Source of the DNA: Xenorhabdus anantnagensis
Lineage (GTDB): Bacteria; Pseudomonadota; Gammaproteobacteria; Enterobacterales; Enterobacteriaceae
Direction: 5' to 3'
Assembly: GCF_028598555.1 (NCBI RefSeq)
Contig: NZ_JAQRFN010000006.1
Location: 62,001 to 126,000, forward strand
DNA length: 64,000 nucleotides
Every line of letters starts with the position of its first letter. The first letter of the stretch is position 1. Below, in pieces: positions 1-10,387 of this stretch. The translations under genes and the position numbers were made by a program. The notes beneath the pieces were generated by a model. That model saw only the letters and a list, made by a program, of their open reading frames with translations. It was not told where the DNA came from and searched no databases.

Positions 1-1953
1 ATCCAAAATATCGTGGATGATCTGTTCTTGAGTCCAACCCATCAGATCATAGTCTTGTCCACCTTCTTTAAGATAAACTTCCGCACGGTAATATTTTTGC
101 TCTTCACTTCTATCATCATCTTCCAAACCAGCAAGAGCAAATGCAGGTTGTATATATCCTCTCAGGCGAACCTCATAGACAAAATTGACGTTGTCGCCAA
201 AATCCACTTCCAAATGAAGCCGATCATCCATTTCATCATTAATTATGATAACTTTATTTTGTTTCTCTAATTCCTCAGCCACCATTCCCATTGCCTGCTG
301 GATGATTTCGTTCATAAAACGCTTTACCTGCGAACACTTAGGATAATAGACGATATTCCTTAATCTCCGTTGCCACGGAATCGGATTCCGGCTGGCTGTA
401 GGTGCAATCGTGGTCATTTGCTGGCTGTCTTTCTTGTATGCATCAACCCGCAATGCTTTGAGCAAGCCATAAATAGATATCAATAAGATGATGGAGAAAG
501 GCAGCGCACTGGCAATCGTTACTGTTTGCAAAGCAGACAAACCGCCAGCAAGTAACAGTGCGATAGCAACAATACCCATCAACCCTGCCCAGAAGATCCG
601 TTGCCAGATTGGTGTATGTTGAGCACCGCCCGAAGCCAATGTATCAACTACCATTGCACCAGAGTCCGCAGAGGTGACAAAAAACATGACGACCATGGCC
701 ATCGCAATAAATGAGAGAACGCTAGGAAATGGGAAATGTTCCAAGAAGCTAAACAGTGCCAGAGGAACGTCAGTCTGCACAATGTGGCCCAGTTCTTTCG
801 CCCCTTTATTGGAAATCAGGTCAATGGCGCTATTACCGAATGCCGTCATCCACATCAGAGTAAAACCGCTGGGTACAAATAAAACGCCGGTCACAAACTC
901 CCTGATAGTTCGGCCCCGGGAAACCCTTGCGATAAACATACCAACGAATGGAGACCATGATAACCACCATCCCCAATAGAGTAATGTCCATCCCCCCAGC
1001 CAATTACTGGATTTGGGTTCATAGGCATAAAGATTAAACGTTTTGCTGACAATTTCCGAAAGGTAGCCTCCCGTGTTTTCCACAAAGGATTTCAGCAACA
1101 GTACAGTTGGCCCCAAAACAACTACCAAGATCAATAATAAAAATGCCAGACCCAGATTCAACTCAGACAAAATGCGGATGCCTTTATCCAAGCCGGAAAC
1201 AACAGAAATAGTCGCCAAAGCAGTAATAACAACGATCAATACAACCTGTACAGTTTCGTTGATTGGTAATCCAAATAAATGGTTAAGACCTGCATTTACC
1301 TGAAGAACGCCATATCCTAAAGAGGTGGCAACGCCGAATACAGTACCAATGACAGCGAAGATATCTACTGCATGACCAATCGGCCCATAAATTTTATCGC
1401 CAATAATCGGATACAGCGCTGAACGCAAGGTTAGAGGCAAACCGTGTCGATAACTGAAAAATGCCAGAATCAAAGCAACAATCGCATAAATGGCCCAAGC
1501 GTGAAGCCCCCAATGGAAGAAAGTTAACTTCATTGCTTGTTTCGCCGCAGCGATGCTTTCAGGCGTTCCCACCGGAGGTAACAGATAATGCATCACCGGT
1601 TCGGCTACGCCAAAGAACATAAGCCCAATTCCCATACCCGCAGAAAACAGCATGGCAAACCAGGAAAAATAACTGAAATCTGGTTCAGCGTGGTCAGGGC
1701 CCAGCTTTATATTGCCGTATCTGGATAAGCCCAGATAGGTAACCGAAAGCAGAATTAAAGCAACCGCGAGGATATAAAACCAACTGGCGTTAACAAAAAT
1801 ATCCTGTTGCAACGCCTTAAACCATCGGTCGGCAAGTTCGGGTTTCAAACCAGCGAATGTCACCAGTGCAATGACTAAAAACGCTGAGAAGAAGAAAACT
1901 GGTGGGTTAATGGAAGTTTTAGTCTTTACCTGACCAGTATTATCTTGACTCAT
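1..1953 (-). CDS. betT: BCCT-family choline/betaine transporter, BetT-like, 3' end beyond window
   Basis: Reads from ATG at 1953 (GAAGGA Shine-Dalgarno just upstream) to the left edge with no stop: 651 residues are visible. E. coli BetT is about 677 residues, so only the last few tens are missing. The protein opens with a short polar segment, then about 12 hydrophobic segments typical of betaine/choline/carnitine transporters. The motif GMGIGLMFFGVAEP and a Trp-rich stretch (LLYWGWWLSWSPF) mark the BCCT substrate and ion pathway. The last ~130 residues form a cytoplasmic C-terminal extension like the osmosensing tail of BetT, unlike the short tails of CaiT. The likely role is proton-driven choline uptake for glycine betaine synthesis under osmotic stress. 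No betIBA genes are visible here, so substrate is inferred from family similarity only. Confidence 0.85.
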   Translation of the reverse strand, partial: MSQDNTGQVKTKTSINPPVFFFSAFLVIALVTFAGLKPELADRWFKALQQDIFVNASWFYILAVALILLSVTYLGLSRYGNIKLGPDHAEPDFSYFSWFAMLFSAGMGIGLMFFGVAEPVMHYLLPPVGTPESIAAAKQAMKLTFFHWGLHAWAIYAIVALILAFFSYRHGLPLTLRSALYPIIGDKIYGPIGHAVDIFAVIGTVFGVATSLGYGVLQVNAGLNHLFGLPINETVQVVLIVVITALATISVVSGLDKGIRILSELNLGLAFLLLILVVVLGPTVLLLKSFVENTGGYLSEIVSKTFNLYAYEPKSSNWLGGWTLLYWGWWLSWSPFVGMFIARVSRGRTIREFVTGVLFVPSGFTLMWMTAFGNSAIDLISNKGAKELGHIVQTDVPLALFSFLEHFPFPSVLSFIAMAMVVMFFVTSADSGAMVVDTLASGGAQHTPIWQRIFWAGLMGIVAIALLLAGGLSALQTVTIASALPFSIILLISIYGLLKALRVDAYKKDSQQMTTIAPTASRNPIPWQRRLRNIVYYPKCSQVKRFMNEIIQQAMGMVAEELEKQNKVIIINDEMDDRLHLEVDFGDNVNFVYEVRLRGYIQPAFALAGLEDDDRSEEQKYYRAEVYLKEGGQDYDLMGWTQEQIIHDILD

Positions 1954-2560
1954 AATTATCCTTCAAAATTAGTGTGCGACACTATCTCCTATTTACTCCA
2001 ATAAGCAATATTTTGTAGAGATTTTATAAAATTACATATAATCCCAATAAAGGGTTATACACCTCGCAGGCGCTTTGCGTTCATAATTCACTCAACCTAC
2101 ATGAAAGGTCACCTTAACATAAAAATAAAAATAACTATACTTACAGAGGGATATATGTGTGTGCAGTAGAGAAGTTATGTTGATAATCAAATTTCTCAGT
2201 AAAAAGTCAATATATTTATACGCTTAAAGATAAGCCTCTTTCAATTCGTTTAATAACCTATATTTTTGGTGGTCAGATAGACAATTTTCCAAAATAGTAA
2301 TATTCTTTGAAAAGCAAGAGTAGTTAATTATTTCCAGCGACTCCATCAATCCAGATAATTTATATTAAGTTCTTTATATCAAGTATTTCGTAGAGTAAAA
2401 AACCTTGTGATTTTAATATTAGCTAAGTATCCAAACCCTATCAGCATTATTAAATCAGTATTTTTTTAAATCTTGTTAATCATTCATTGAATAAAACACA
2501 AAAATTTCAATCTAATCTAAATGCAAACCCTTAATGCTTTCAAAATAGAGGTAACAAGCC
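1954..2560. other. AT-rich spacer, no gene seen
   Basis: About 600 bases between the divergent betT-like gene and the small secreted-protein gene. It is strongly AT-rich with many stops in all frames. It must hold promoters for both flanking genes, but I could not single out a convincing -35/-10 pair, operator or structured RNA. Confidence 0.5.
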
Positions 2561-2887
2561 ATGAAATACAAAAAACATTTGAGTTTTATAATTATTTTAA
2601 TAACTCTTTCTATCGGAATGGCTCATGCAGCAAAATATGTATGTCCTCCTAAGAGTCGGAATGGCTTTACAAGAGGCCATATAGGTACAATCGCTGCTTT
2701 TGATAATGCAAAGTATTTTACATTTAACCTAAGAGAACATCCGAATTATTGGATAAAAACATTTGATAAAAATGGCCTTGCTTCTCGAAATACTTTTTAT
2801 AATATGTTAATCACAGCAAAAACCCATAATTTTAGAGTTGGCTTAATATGCAAAAATGACGACCTCAAGGTTTTAAACCTGTTTTAA
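2561..2887 (+). CDS. Small secreted orphan protein, 108 aa
   Basis: ATG is preceded by AGAGGT about 8 bases upstream. Residues 1-23 form a clear Sec signal peptide (Lys-rich start, hydrophobic core, cleavage after AHA), leaving a mature chain of about 85 residues with two cysteines (near residues 28 and 97) that could form one disulfide. I do not recognise the family. The pattern of a Gly/Ile strand, an aromatic FTFNL strand, a short helix and a strand ending in Cys loosely recalls small OB-fold toxin B subunits, but this is only an impression. Base composition is much more AT-rich than the adjacent nuo genes, which fits horizontal acquisition. It sits alone between divergent betT and convergent nuoN. 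The product is probably periplasmic or exported; function unknown. Confidence 0.65.
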   Translation: MKYKKHLSFIIILITLSIGMAHAAKYVCPPKSRNGFTRGHIGTIAAFDNAKYFTFNLREHPNYWIKTFDKNGLASRNTFYNMLITAKTHNFRVGLICKNDDLKVLNLF

Positions 2888-3110
2888 TAGTATCAATAAC
2901 ACATGATATTTTTCAGAAAAATAAATCCGCCTTTATGACAGCCACACTTCATTTCATAGGAAAAGTCATTATATTTGATAGACAACAAGTTGAAATATAA
3001 AATAAAAAAATTAATTGCAGAAATTAATTTTTCATAGTACTTCTTTGCTGAACCCGTTAACCAGATATAAATCAAATTTATCTGTCATTAATTATTAATA
3101 AGAATATAAT

Positions 3111-3142
3111 AAAAAACCCAGTCAACAATGGCTGGGTTTTTT
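3111..3142. terminator. Bidirectional Rho-independent terminator after nuoN
   Basis: An inverted repeat with arms AAAAAACCCAG and CTGGGTTTTTT flanks a loop of about 10 bases. Because the arms start with A and end with T, it can terminate both the nuo operon (minus strand, stop at 3165) and the small secreted-protein gene on the plus strand. Confidence 0.9.
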
Positions 3143-3164
3143 ATCGTTTCTTTAAATTATTGCC

Positions 3165-4622
3165 TTACAAGACGCTTTTCGCCTGCTGAACAATATCAAT
3201 CAATGGTTGTGGCCAGACACCGAGGATCAACACCAGCAATGCGGTGAGTAGTACAACAATCCCGCCTGAAGTGAACGCCCAGTTGTGCGGTGTATCACGG
3301 TTCAGGGCTTTCGGTGCCGGCAGGTACAAACTCACCATCACGCGCAGATAGTAGTAAAGACCGATGGCACTACCAACAACAACTGCTCCGGTCAACCACC
3401 ACAATTTTGCTTCAACACCTGTCGCGATGACATAGAATTTACCGATGAAACCAAATGTTAATGGTATTCCCGCCAATGACAGCATCATGATAGTCATAAC
3501 TGCCGACAGTATCGGTTTATGCCAGAACAGGCCACGATATGAGAACAGTGAATCTGCATCTGGCCCTCTGTATGGACTGGACATCAGGCTGACTACACCA
3601 AACGCTCCGATACTGGCAAGCAAATAACCGACCAGATAGACACCCGCTGTCTCTTCTGCCAGTGCGTGATCTTTGATGGCAATCAATACCACTAGCAAAT
3701 ACCCCAGATGAGCAATGGATGAGTAACCCAGCAGGCGTTTGATATTGCTTTGTGTCAATGCCAACAAATTACCAAACAAGATAGATGCAATGGCAATCAC
3801 GGTCAGTGCAATGCGCAGGGTTGTGCTATCAGTGACTGGCGCTTCAAGAAATAAGCGCATAACCACTGCGAAAATAGCAACTTTACTTGCCGTCGCCAAA
3901 AAGGTTGATACCGGTGCTGGTGCACCTTGATAAACATCCGGTGTCCACAGTTGGAAAGGCACAAGGGAAAGTTTAAAGCCCAGTCCCACGATCATCATGC
4001 CCAGTCCAGCCAAAATCAACGGTTCATGCAATTTGCTGTCACTCAGACTCTTACCCAATGATGCGAAAGACAAGTCACCGGATTCAGCATACAGCAGTGC
4101 GATACCAAACAGCAGGAATGAAGATGCGGCCGCAGACAACAGCATATATTTGATGCTTGCTTCCAACGAACGTTTTTGGCGATACGCATAGCCTACTAAA
4201 CCAAACAGCGGCAGAGTGATTAATTCAATTCCGATAAACAGCGATGCCATGTGGTTGGCAGAAGAGAGCAGAATTCCCCCAACCGCCGCAATCAGCACCA
4301 AAAGATAAAATTCTTCTTTGTTATCGGGATAGTTCTCCAGCCATGAGTAGGCAAATGTCGTTGTTGCAAGGCTCGCAATCAGCACAAGGGCGGAATAGAA
4401 CATTGAAAAACGATCTACATGGATCAATGGCGTGACATCCATTGGCTCCTGTAGTCCCACAAAATAGAGAGAGAGCAGGGCTAGGTTTAAACCAATCACC
4501 GTCAAGGTGACATTGGTGAGATGATCGCGTCGCCACGCAATGGACAGCATCACAACCACCACCGTCAACCCGACGATCAATAGCGGCAACAGTGCGATCA
4601 ATTGTTCAGAAGTTATTGTCAT
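3165..4622 (-). CDS. nuoN: NADH-quinone oxidoreductase subunit N
   Basis: 485 residues, the same length as E. coli NuoN, with about 14 hydrophobic segments. It is one of three antiporter-like membrane subunits of complex I that carry the proton channels of the distal arm. The conserved lysine region of the discontinuous helix and the segment [23 protein letters not shown] are present. It is the last gene of the nuo operon, 6 bases after nuoM, and is followed by a strong terminator. Nothing abnormal is seen. Confidence 0.97.
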   Translation of the reverse strand: MTITSEQLIALLPLLIVGLTVVVVMLSIAWRRDHLTNVTLTVIGLNLALLSLYFVGLQEPMDVTPLIHVDRFSMFYSALVLIASLATTTFAYSWLENYPDNKEEFYLLVLIAAVGGILLSSANHMASLFIGIELITLPLFGLVGYAYRQKRSLEASIKYMLLSAAASSFLLFGIALLYAESGDLSFASLGKSLSDSKLHEPLILAGLGMMIVGLGFKLSLVPFQLWTPDVYQGAPAPVSTFLATASKVAIFAVVMRLFLEAPVTDSTTLRIALTVIAIASILFGNLLALTQSNIKRLLGYSSIAHLGYLLVVLIAIKDHALAEETAGVYLVGYLLASIGAFGVVSLMSSPYRGPDADSLFSYRGLFWHKPILSAVMTIMMLSLAGIPLTFGFIGKFYVIATGVEAKLWWLTGAVVVGSAIGLYYYLRVMVSLYLPAPKALNRDTPHNWAFTSGGIVVLLTALLVLILGVWPQPLIDIVQQAKSVL

Positions 4623-4628
4623 GGCGAA

Positions 4629-6149
4629 TTACGGCCTTGTAGTTAAAAGTGAAGCTGAATACCAGTTCTGGATGTTACTCATCGCTGCGGCTGAGGTATC
4701 AAGGATTGGCTGCGGGTAGAAACCCAAAATCACCAATAAGACAACCAACAGCAGCAAAATGGAAATTTCACGCACATCCATCCGCTGTAATGGCTCATCA
4801 GTTTTTGGCGTACCGTAATAAGCCTTCTGCATCAAATACAGTGCATAAACGGAGGCAAAAACTAAACCGAACACAGATACTGTAGTAATCAGGGTAAATT
4901 TACTGAAGCTGCCGAACAGGATCAGAAATTCACCAACAAAGTTACCGGTTCCCGGCATACCCAATGTCGCTACCGCGAAAAATAGGGATATCGCAGGCAA
5001 AAGCTGAATTCTTGCCCACAATCCGCCCATTTGGCGCATGTCCCGGGTATGCAGGCGTTCATATAGCTGACCACACAGAATGAACAACCCTGCGGCTGAC
5101 AAACCATGTGCAATCATCTGAATCACCGCTCCCTGATAAGCCAATTGGCTACCCGTATAAATGGCGATAAGAACAAAACCCATATGGGAAACACTGGTAT
5201 AAGCAATCAGGCGCTTGATGTCAGTCTGACTGAATGCCATCCATGCACCGTAGAAAATGCCAATGACCCCAAACCACATTGCAATCGGGGCAAATTCCGC
5301 AGAGGCTTGTGGGAACAGCGGTAAACTGAAGCGCAACAAACCATACGCCGCTGTTTTCAACAAAATGCCCGCAAGGTCAACTGAACCTGCTGTTGGTGCC
5401 TGACTATGAGCATCAGGCAACCAGCCGTGTAAAGGAACAACCGGCATTTTCACGGCGAATGCAATGAAGAAACCCAGCATCAGCAAGTATTGAACCGTGT
5501 ATGACATTGGCGTATTCAACAGTTTTTCATAGTTGAATGTCCATTCACCCGTTGCATCATGGTGAATGAAAGCTAATGCCAGAATCGAAATCAGCATCAC
5601 CAAACCACTGGCTTGGGTATAGATGAAGAATTTCGTTGCGGCAGTGATACGGGTTTTACCTTCCGAGCCTCTGTGTCCCCACAGCGCAATCAGGAAATAC
5701 ATCGGTACCAGCATCACTTCCCAGAAGAAGAAGAACAAGAACAGGTCGATGGCAAGGAAGACCCCCATCACACCACCCAGTATCCACAACAAGTTCAGAT
5801 GGAAAAAGCCTTGGTATGGCTGGTTTTCATTCCACGAACAGAGGATCGCCATCAAACCCAATAATGCCGTCAGCACCACCATCAACAAGGATAAACCATC
5901 CAATGCCAGATGAATGCTAATGCCAAAACGGGGGATCCATGGAAGCAGAAATTCTGATTGCCACTGTGGAATGCCTTGTGGGTTGGTGAGTGTATAACCC
6001 CCCTGCAACCACAGATACAGGGAGAGTAACAGTGTCAGTCCCATCGCCAGAAGCGCTATCCAACGCGGCATACGAGTGCCGAAGCGTTCCGCCTGCCAAC
6101 ACAGCAGGCCTCCGATGAAGGGCAGAAGAATTAGCCAAGGTAGTAGCAT
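4629..6149 (-). CDS. nuoM: NADH-quinone oxidoreductase subunit M
   Basis: 506 residues against about 509 in E. coli. Antiporter-like proton-pumping subunit of complex I, with the signature KMPVVPLHGWLPDAHSQAP in the central region and the conserved Glu of helix 5 in the FFFWEVMLVPMYFLIA stretch. It lies 19 bases after nuoL and 6 bases before nuoN, so translation is probably coupled within the operon. The gene is intact and full length. Confidence 0.97.
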   Translation of the reverse strand: MLLPWLILLPFIGGLLCWQAERFGTRMPRWIALLAMGLTLLLSLYLWLQGGYTLTNPQGIPQWQSEFLLPWIPRFGISIHLALDGLSLLMVVLTALLGLMAILCSWNENQPYQGFFHLNLLWILGGVMGVFLAIDLFLFFFFWEVMLVPMYFLIALWGHRGSEGKTRITAATKFFIYTQASGLVMLISILALAFIHHDATGEWTFNYEKLLNTPMSYTVQYLLMLGFFIAFAVKMPVVPLHGWLPDAHSQAPTAGSVDLAGILLKTAAYGLLRFSLPLFPQASAEFAPIAMWFGVIGIFYGAWMAFSQTDIKRLIAYTSVSHMGFVLIAIYTGSQLAYQGAVIQMIAHGLSAAGLFILCGQLYERLHTRDMRQMGGLWARIQLLPAISLFFAVATLGMPGTGNFVGEFLILFGSFSKFTLITTVSVFGLVFASVYALYLMQKAYYGTPKTDEPLQRMDVREISILLLLVVLLVILGFYPQPILDTSAAAMSNIQNWYSASLLTTRP

Positions 6150-6168
6150 GGCGCAATGTGTCCCTTAA

Positions 6169-8013
6169 TTAAACCAAAAGCAGCAGAGCTAAAACCAGCA
6201 CTGCACCCAACCCCAGAGAGGCCGCATACCAACGGACTTGTCCGTTCTCACTCCAACGAAGCCCTTTATTGCCCCAACGTGACAATATGGCTGGAATGTT
6301 CATCAGTGAATTCAAAGGATCATTTTGCAGCAGACGAGTGATACCTTTGAATGGTTTCACAAATACCCAGTCATATAGCGCATCAAATCCCCATGCGTGG
6401 AACCACCATGTGGAGAAGAAGCGCCCCGGAGCACTGTTCGCAGTGGCATTGACCAAGCGGCGCTTGCCCAGATACAGTGCTGCCGCCAGCAAGATACCGG
6501 CAACGGCAACCACACCAGAAATGATTTCCAATGTCACTTTGCCATCATGCCCTGCATTGTTTTCGGGTAAAACACCCGCCAACGGGGGCACAATCAGTGC
6601 GCCAACAAAGGTGGACAGCACCAGCAATACCGACAATGGCAAGGTATGAGTAATGCCCTTGACTGAATGAGCCTTGGTATTTTCTTTACCGTGGAACACG
6701 ATAAAGATCATGCGGAAGGTATACAGTGATGTCATCAATGCGCCAATCAGCCCTGCCAGCATCAGGTTCATATGACCATTTGCCAACGCGCCCCACAAGA
6801 TTTCATCTTTACTGTAAAAACCTGCGGTCAGTAATGGCAGTGCTGACAATGCAGAACCCCCTACAATGAAGCAGAGATAAACAAATGGAATCCGCTTGCT
6901 CAGGCCACCCATTTTGAAAATGTTTTGCTCATGATGACAGGCCAGAATCACCGAACCAGAGGCCAGGAACAATAATGCTTTGAAGAACGCATGGGTCATG
7001 AGGTGGAAGATTGCTGCATCCCACGCCTGTACCCCCAGCGCCAGAAACATATAACCAATCTGGCTCATGGTGGAATAAGCCAGCACCCGTTTGATATCTG
7101 TCTGTACCAGCGCAGCGAAACCTGCCAGCAGTAAGGTGACTGCACCAATAACACCGACCAAATGCAGAATATCCGGCGCCATCAGGAACAATGCATGGCT
7201 GCGGGCAATCAGATAAACACCAGCGGTAACCATCGTAGCGGCGTGGATCAGAGCAGAAACCGGCGTTGGGCCTGCCATCGCATCCGCCAGCCATGTTTGC
7301 AATGGTAGCTGAGCTGATTTACCTACCGCACCACCCAGAATCATCAGGGTTGCCCAAGTGATCGCGGTAGAGCCTGCTTCGATATGTTGTGGAGCCAATA
7401 CCGCCAATTCGCGGAAACTCAATGTGCCGAGTTGGTCGTAAAGGATAAACATTCCGATGGCAAGGAATACATCACCAACACGGGTCACAATGAAAGCTTT
7501 CATTGCCGCCGCACCATTGGCAGGGGTTTTGTAATAGAAACCGATCAGCAGGTAACTACACAGGCCGACACCTTCCCAACCGAGGTACATCAGCAGCATG
7601 TTGTCTGCCAGTACCAATACCACCATGCTGGCGATAAATAGGTTGGTATAGGCGAAGAAACGGGAATATCCCTCTTCACCACGCATGTACCAAGAAGCGT
7701 ATATGTGGATCAGGAAGCCAATGCCGGTTACAACACTCAGCATTGTCAGTGACAACCCGTCCAATGCCAAATTAATGGGGATGCTGAAATTATCGACAGC
7801 CATCCAGTTCCACAATGTTTGGCTGTAGACCAGCCCCCCTGCCCCATTATGAGTAAGGAACTCAATCGCTACCCAGAATGTGACCAATGCTGCCAACCCA
7901 ATAGAACCAATTCCAATGGTGGCTGACAAATTTTCAGACCAGCGGCCACGGGAAAATGCCAATAGCAAAAATCCCAGCAATGGCAGCAGAATTGTTAAGT
8001 AGAGTAAGTTCAT
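6169..8013 (-). CDS. nuoL: NADH-quinone oxidoreductase subunit L
   Basis: 614 residues, close to the usual 613. The largest antiporter-like subunit of complex I: about 14 core helices plus the C-terminal lateral helix that runs along the membrane arm. Motifs [21 protein letters not shown] and FLGWEGVG-type sequence (here [16 protein letters not shown]) are present. The ATG overlaps the nuoK stop as ATGA, indicating coupled translation. Full length, no lesion seen. Confidence 0.97.
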   Translation of the reverse strand: MNLLYLTILLPLLGFLLLAFSRGRWSENLSATIGIGSIGLAALVTFWVAIEFLTHNGAGGLVYSQTLWNWMAVDNFSIPINLALDGLSLTMLSVVTGIGFLIHIYASWYMRGEEGYSRFFAYTNLFIASMVVLVLADNMLLMYLGWEGVGLCSYLLIGFYYKTPANGAAAMKAFIVTRVGDVFLAIGMFILYDQLGTLSFRELAVLAPQHIEAGSTAITWATLMILGGAVGKSAQLPLQTWLADAMAGPTPVSALIHAATMVTAGVYLIARSHALFLMAPDILHLVGVIGAVTLLLAGFAALVQTDIKRVLAYSTMSQIGYMFLALGVQAWDAAIFHLMTHAFFKALLFLASGSVILACHHEQNIFKMGGLSKRIPFVYLCFIVGGSALSALPLLTAGFYSKDEILWGALANGHMNLMLAGLIGALMTSLYTFRMIFIVFHGKENTKAHSVKGITHTLPLSVLLVLSTFVGALIVPPLAGVLPENNAGHDGKVTLEIISGVVAVAGILLAAALYLGKRRLVNATANSAPGRFFSTWWFHAWGFDALYDWVFVKPFKGITRLLQNDPLNSLMNIPAILSRWGNKGLRWSENGQVRWYAASLGLGAVLVLALLLLV

Positions 8014-8312
8014 CCGCGCATCTCACTGACTGTATCAATATTCAGGTTTTGGCGACGACGGTGCAACTGTAGTAACAGTGCCAAACCGATACTCGCCTCG
8101 GCGGCTGCCAGAGTAATGGCCAAAATATACATCACCTGACCATCAGGCTGGAGCCAAAAGCTGCCAGCAACGACAAATGCCAGTGCTGAAGCATTGATCA
8201 TGATTTCCAGCCCGATCAGCATGAATAACAAGTTGCGGCGGATAATCAGGCAAGTGAAGCCCAATATAAACAGAATAGCCGCCAGAATAAGGCCGTGGTG
8301 TAACGCTATCAT
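8010..8312 (-). CDS. nuoK: NADH-quinone oxidoreductase subunit K
   Basis: 100 residues with three hydrophobic helices, the standard size. The buried glutamates of helices 2 and 3 ([12 protein letters not shown] and [11 protein letters not shown]) that form the proton relay next to NuoN are present. The start overlaps the nuoJ stop by 4 bases and the stop overlaps the nuoL start. Confidence 0.97.
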   Translation of the reverse strand: MIALHHGLILAAILFILGFTCLIIRRNLLFMLIGLEIMINASALAFVVAGSFWLQPDGQVMYILAITLAAAEASIGLALLLQLHRRRQNLNIDTVSEMRG

Positions 8313-8839
8313 TGTTGGTCCTCCGTACGGTTGCTGATCACTTCCCCTTGTCGATTTTCACGGCCAATGTGGTAAGCCACGACCAACCCAGCCAACAGCA
8401 ACAAAGATGCCAGCTCCACGGCTAATACATAAGGGCCAAACAAGCTAATGCCCACTTCTTTGGCACTGACCACTTCACCGCTGATTTTAGCGGATGACAG
8501 AGTACTGATGGCATAAATCAGCACAATCAACAGTACAATAGACAGGATTGACGGGCCAATCCAAGCTCTGGGTTGTAGCCATAACCGTTCCTGCTCGACA
8601 ACTGATTTTCCTAAATTCAGCATCATCACAACGAAGACGAACAACACCATGATGGCGCCCGCATAAACGATGATCTCCAAAGCACCTGCAAAATAGGCGC
8701 CCATCGAAAAAAATACGATGGACAGTGCCAACAAGGAAATAATCAGATACAACAGTGCGTGCACCGGGTTAGTGTGGGTTATTACCCTAAGGGTTGCGAG
8801 GATGGCAACCAGCCCTGCGACATAAAATGTAAATTCCAT
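8309..8839 (-). CDS. nuoJ: NADH-quinone oxidoreductase subunit J
   Basis: The frame opens with ATG at 8845, but I place the start at the second ATG (8839). The AAGGAG motif lies only 2 bases from the first ATG and 8 bases from the second, and E. coli NuoJ begins MEF, as here. This gives 176 residues with five helices. The segment containing [20 protein letters not shown] is the conserved helix 3 with its pi-bulge next to the quinone cavity and E-channel. Lies between nuoI (12-base gap from the chosen start) and nuoK. Confidence 0.95.
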   Translation of the reverse strand: MEFTFYVAGLVAILATLRVITHTNPVHALLYLIISLLALSIVFFSMGAYFAGALEIIVYAGAIMVLFVFVVMMLNLGKSVVEQERLWLQPRAWIGPSILSIVLLIVLIYAISTLSSAKISGEVVSAKEVGISLFGPYVLAVELASLLLLAGLVVAYHIGRENRQGEVISNRTEDQQ

Positions 8840-8851
8840 GAACATCGCTCC

Positions 8852-9394
8852 TTATGGCAACAGACTTTTAACGTCGATAGGCTTGGCTTCATTCTCGGCT
8901 TCACCTTTATCCTTGCCGTCAATCGCCATACCTGTCTTACGGTAAAAGTTATAATCAGGGTATTTACCCGGCCCTGAAATCAGCAGATCTTCTTTCTCAT
9001 ACACCAGATCCTGACGCTTGAATTCACCCAGTTCAAAATCCGGAGTCAACTGAATAGCGGTAGTTGGGCAAGCTTCTTCACACAGGCCGCAGAAGATACA
9101 ACGCGAGAAGTTGACACGGAAGAATTCAGGATACCAGCGACCATCTTTATGCTCGGCTTTTTGCAGTGAGATACATCCCACCGGGCATACCGCTGCACAC
9201 AAGTTACACGCAACACAACGCTCTTCACCGTCAGGATCACGCGTCAGAACGATGCGCCCACGGTAACGGGGTGGCAGATAAACCGGCTCTTCCGGATACA
9301 TTTTTGTTTCGCGTTTATGGAAGGCATGAAGCCCTATCATCCAAATACTGCGTACCTGGGTGGCGAAACCGACCACTAACTCTTTCAATGTCAT
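8852..9394 (-). CDS. nuoI: NADH-quinone oxidoreductase subunit I
   Basis: 180 residues, the family length. Two classical 4Fe-4S motifs are visible: [12 protein letters not shown] from residue 60 and [12 protein letters not shown] from residue 99. These bind clusters N6a and N6b, which pass electrons from NuoG towards NuoB in the peripheral arm. A short amphipathic N-terminus contacts the membrane. Lies 15 bases after nuoH. Confidence 0.97.
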   Translation of the reverse strand: MTLKELVVGFATQVRSIWMIGLHAFHKRETKMYPEEPVYLPPRYRGRIVLTRDPDGEERCVACNLCAAVCPVGCISLQKAEHKDGRWYPEFFRVNFSRCIFCGLCEEACPTTAIQLTPDFELGEFKRQDLVYEKEDLLISGPGKYPDYNFYRKTGMAIDGKDKGEAENEAKPIDVKSLLP

Positions 9395-9409
9395 GGTTCA
9401 ATCACCCCT

Positions 9410-10387
9410 TTATTGAGCGTTGTATAAAATAACTGCGGCAGTCGCCAGCATATTAAGTAACGTTAATGGCAGGCAGACTTTCCAGCCAAACGACATCACC
9501 TGATCATAACGAGGACGCGGTAATGCGGCACGGATCAAGATAAACATCATCATAAAAAAGGCCGTTTTCAACGCAAACCAGATGAATGGAGGCAAGAGAG
9601 GCCCATTCCAGCCACCAAAGAACAGTGTGACGATTAAGGCTGACACCGTCACGACAGCGATATATTCCCCCACAAAGAACAGACCGAATTTCATACCGGA
9701 ATATTCAACGTGATAACCGTCAGCCAATTCCTGCTCTGCTTCCGGTTGGTCAAACGGATGACGGTGACACACGGCAACACCTGCGATGGCAAAAGTCAGG
9801 AAGCCAAAGAATTGAGGGATGATATTCCACACATGTTGCTGTGAGTTGACGATATCCACCATGTTGAAGGAGCCAGCTTGCGCCACGACTCCCATCATGG
9901 ACAGACCGAGGAAAACTTCATAACTCAATGTTTGTGCTGATGCACGCATCGCGCCCAACAGAGAATATTTGTTGTTACTCGCCCATCCGGCAAACAGCAC
10001 GGCATAAACCGCCAATCCTGCCATCATCATGAAGAATAAGATGCCGATATTCAGGTCGGCAACCATCCACGTAGGGCTTATTGGCACGATGGCAAACGCC
10101 AGAAGCAGTGAGCAGAATGCAATGACAGGAGCCAAAGTAAAAATGGCTCTGTCAGAAAAGCGGGGTGCCCAGTCTTCTTTAAAAAACATTTTGATCATGT
10201 CTGCAACGAGCTGCAACGAACCGCCCCAACCCACACGGTTTGGCCCGTAACGGTTCTGGAACAGGCCAAGAATGCGGCGTTCAAAGAAGCTCATGAATGC
10301 CCCGCAAATAACCACAACCAGCAGAATGGCGACCGCTTTCAGGACAGTAATCAGAATCTCAATCATATCGGGAGTTAACCAACTCAT
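9410..10387 (-). CDS. nuoH: NADH-quinone oxidoreductase subunit H
   Basis: 325 residues, eight predicted helices. Forms the membrane part of the quinone-binding chamber. The conserved [20 protein letters not shown] loop near residue 35 and the acidic loop with [19 protein letters not shown] are present. The start codon shares one base with the nuoG stop (TAATG). Intact. Confidence 0.97.
   Translation of the reverse strand: MSWLTPDMIEILITVLKAVAILLVVVICGAFMSFFERRILGLFQNRYGPNRVGWGGSLQLVADMIKMFFKEDWAPRFSDRAIFTLAPVIAFCSLLLAFAIVPISPTWMVADLNIGILFFMMMAGLAVYAVLFAGWASNNKYSLLGAMRASAQTLSYEVFLGLSMMGVVAQAGSFNMVDIVNSQQHVWNIIPQFFGFLTFAIAGVAVCHRHPFDQPEAEQELADGYHVEYSGMKFGLFFVGEYIAVVTVSALIVTLFFGGWNGPLLPPFIWFALKTAFFMMMFILIRAALPRPRYDQVMSFGWKVCLPLTLLNMLATAAVILYNAQ

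Noticed and set aside
2893-3075. 60-codon minus-strand frame with Cys/Lys-rich peptide
   Set aside because: Poor start context, overlaps the spacer before the bidirectional terminator, and reads like random AT-rich sequence.
8840-8845. Upstream ATG at 8845 as nuoJ start
   Set aside because: Only 2 bases separate it from the Shine-Dalgarno sequence, while the next ATG has ideal spacing and matches the E. coli N-terminus.
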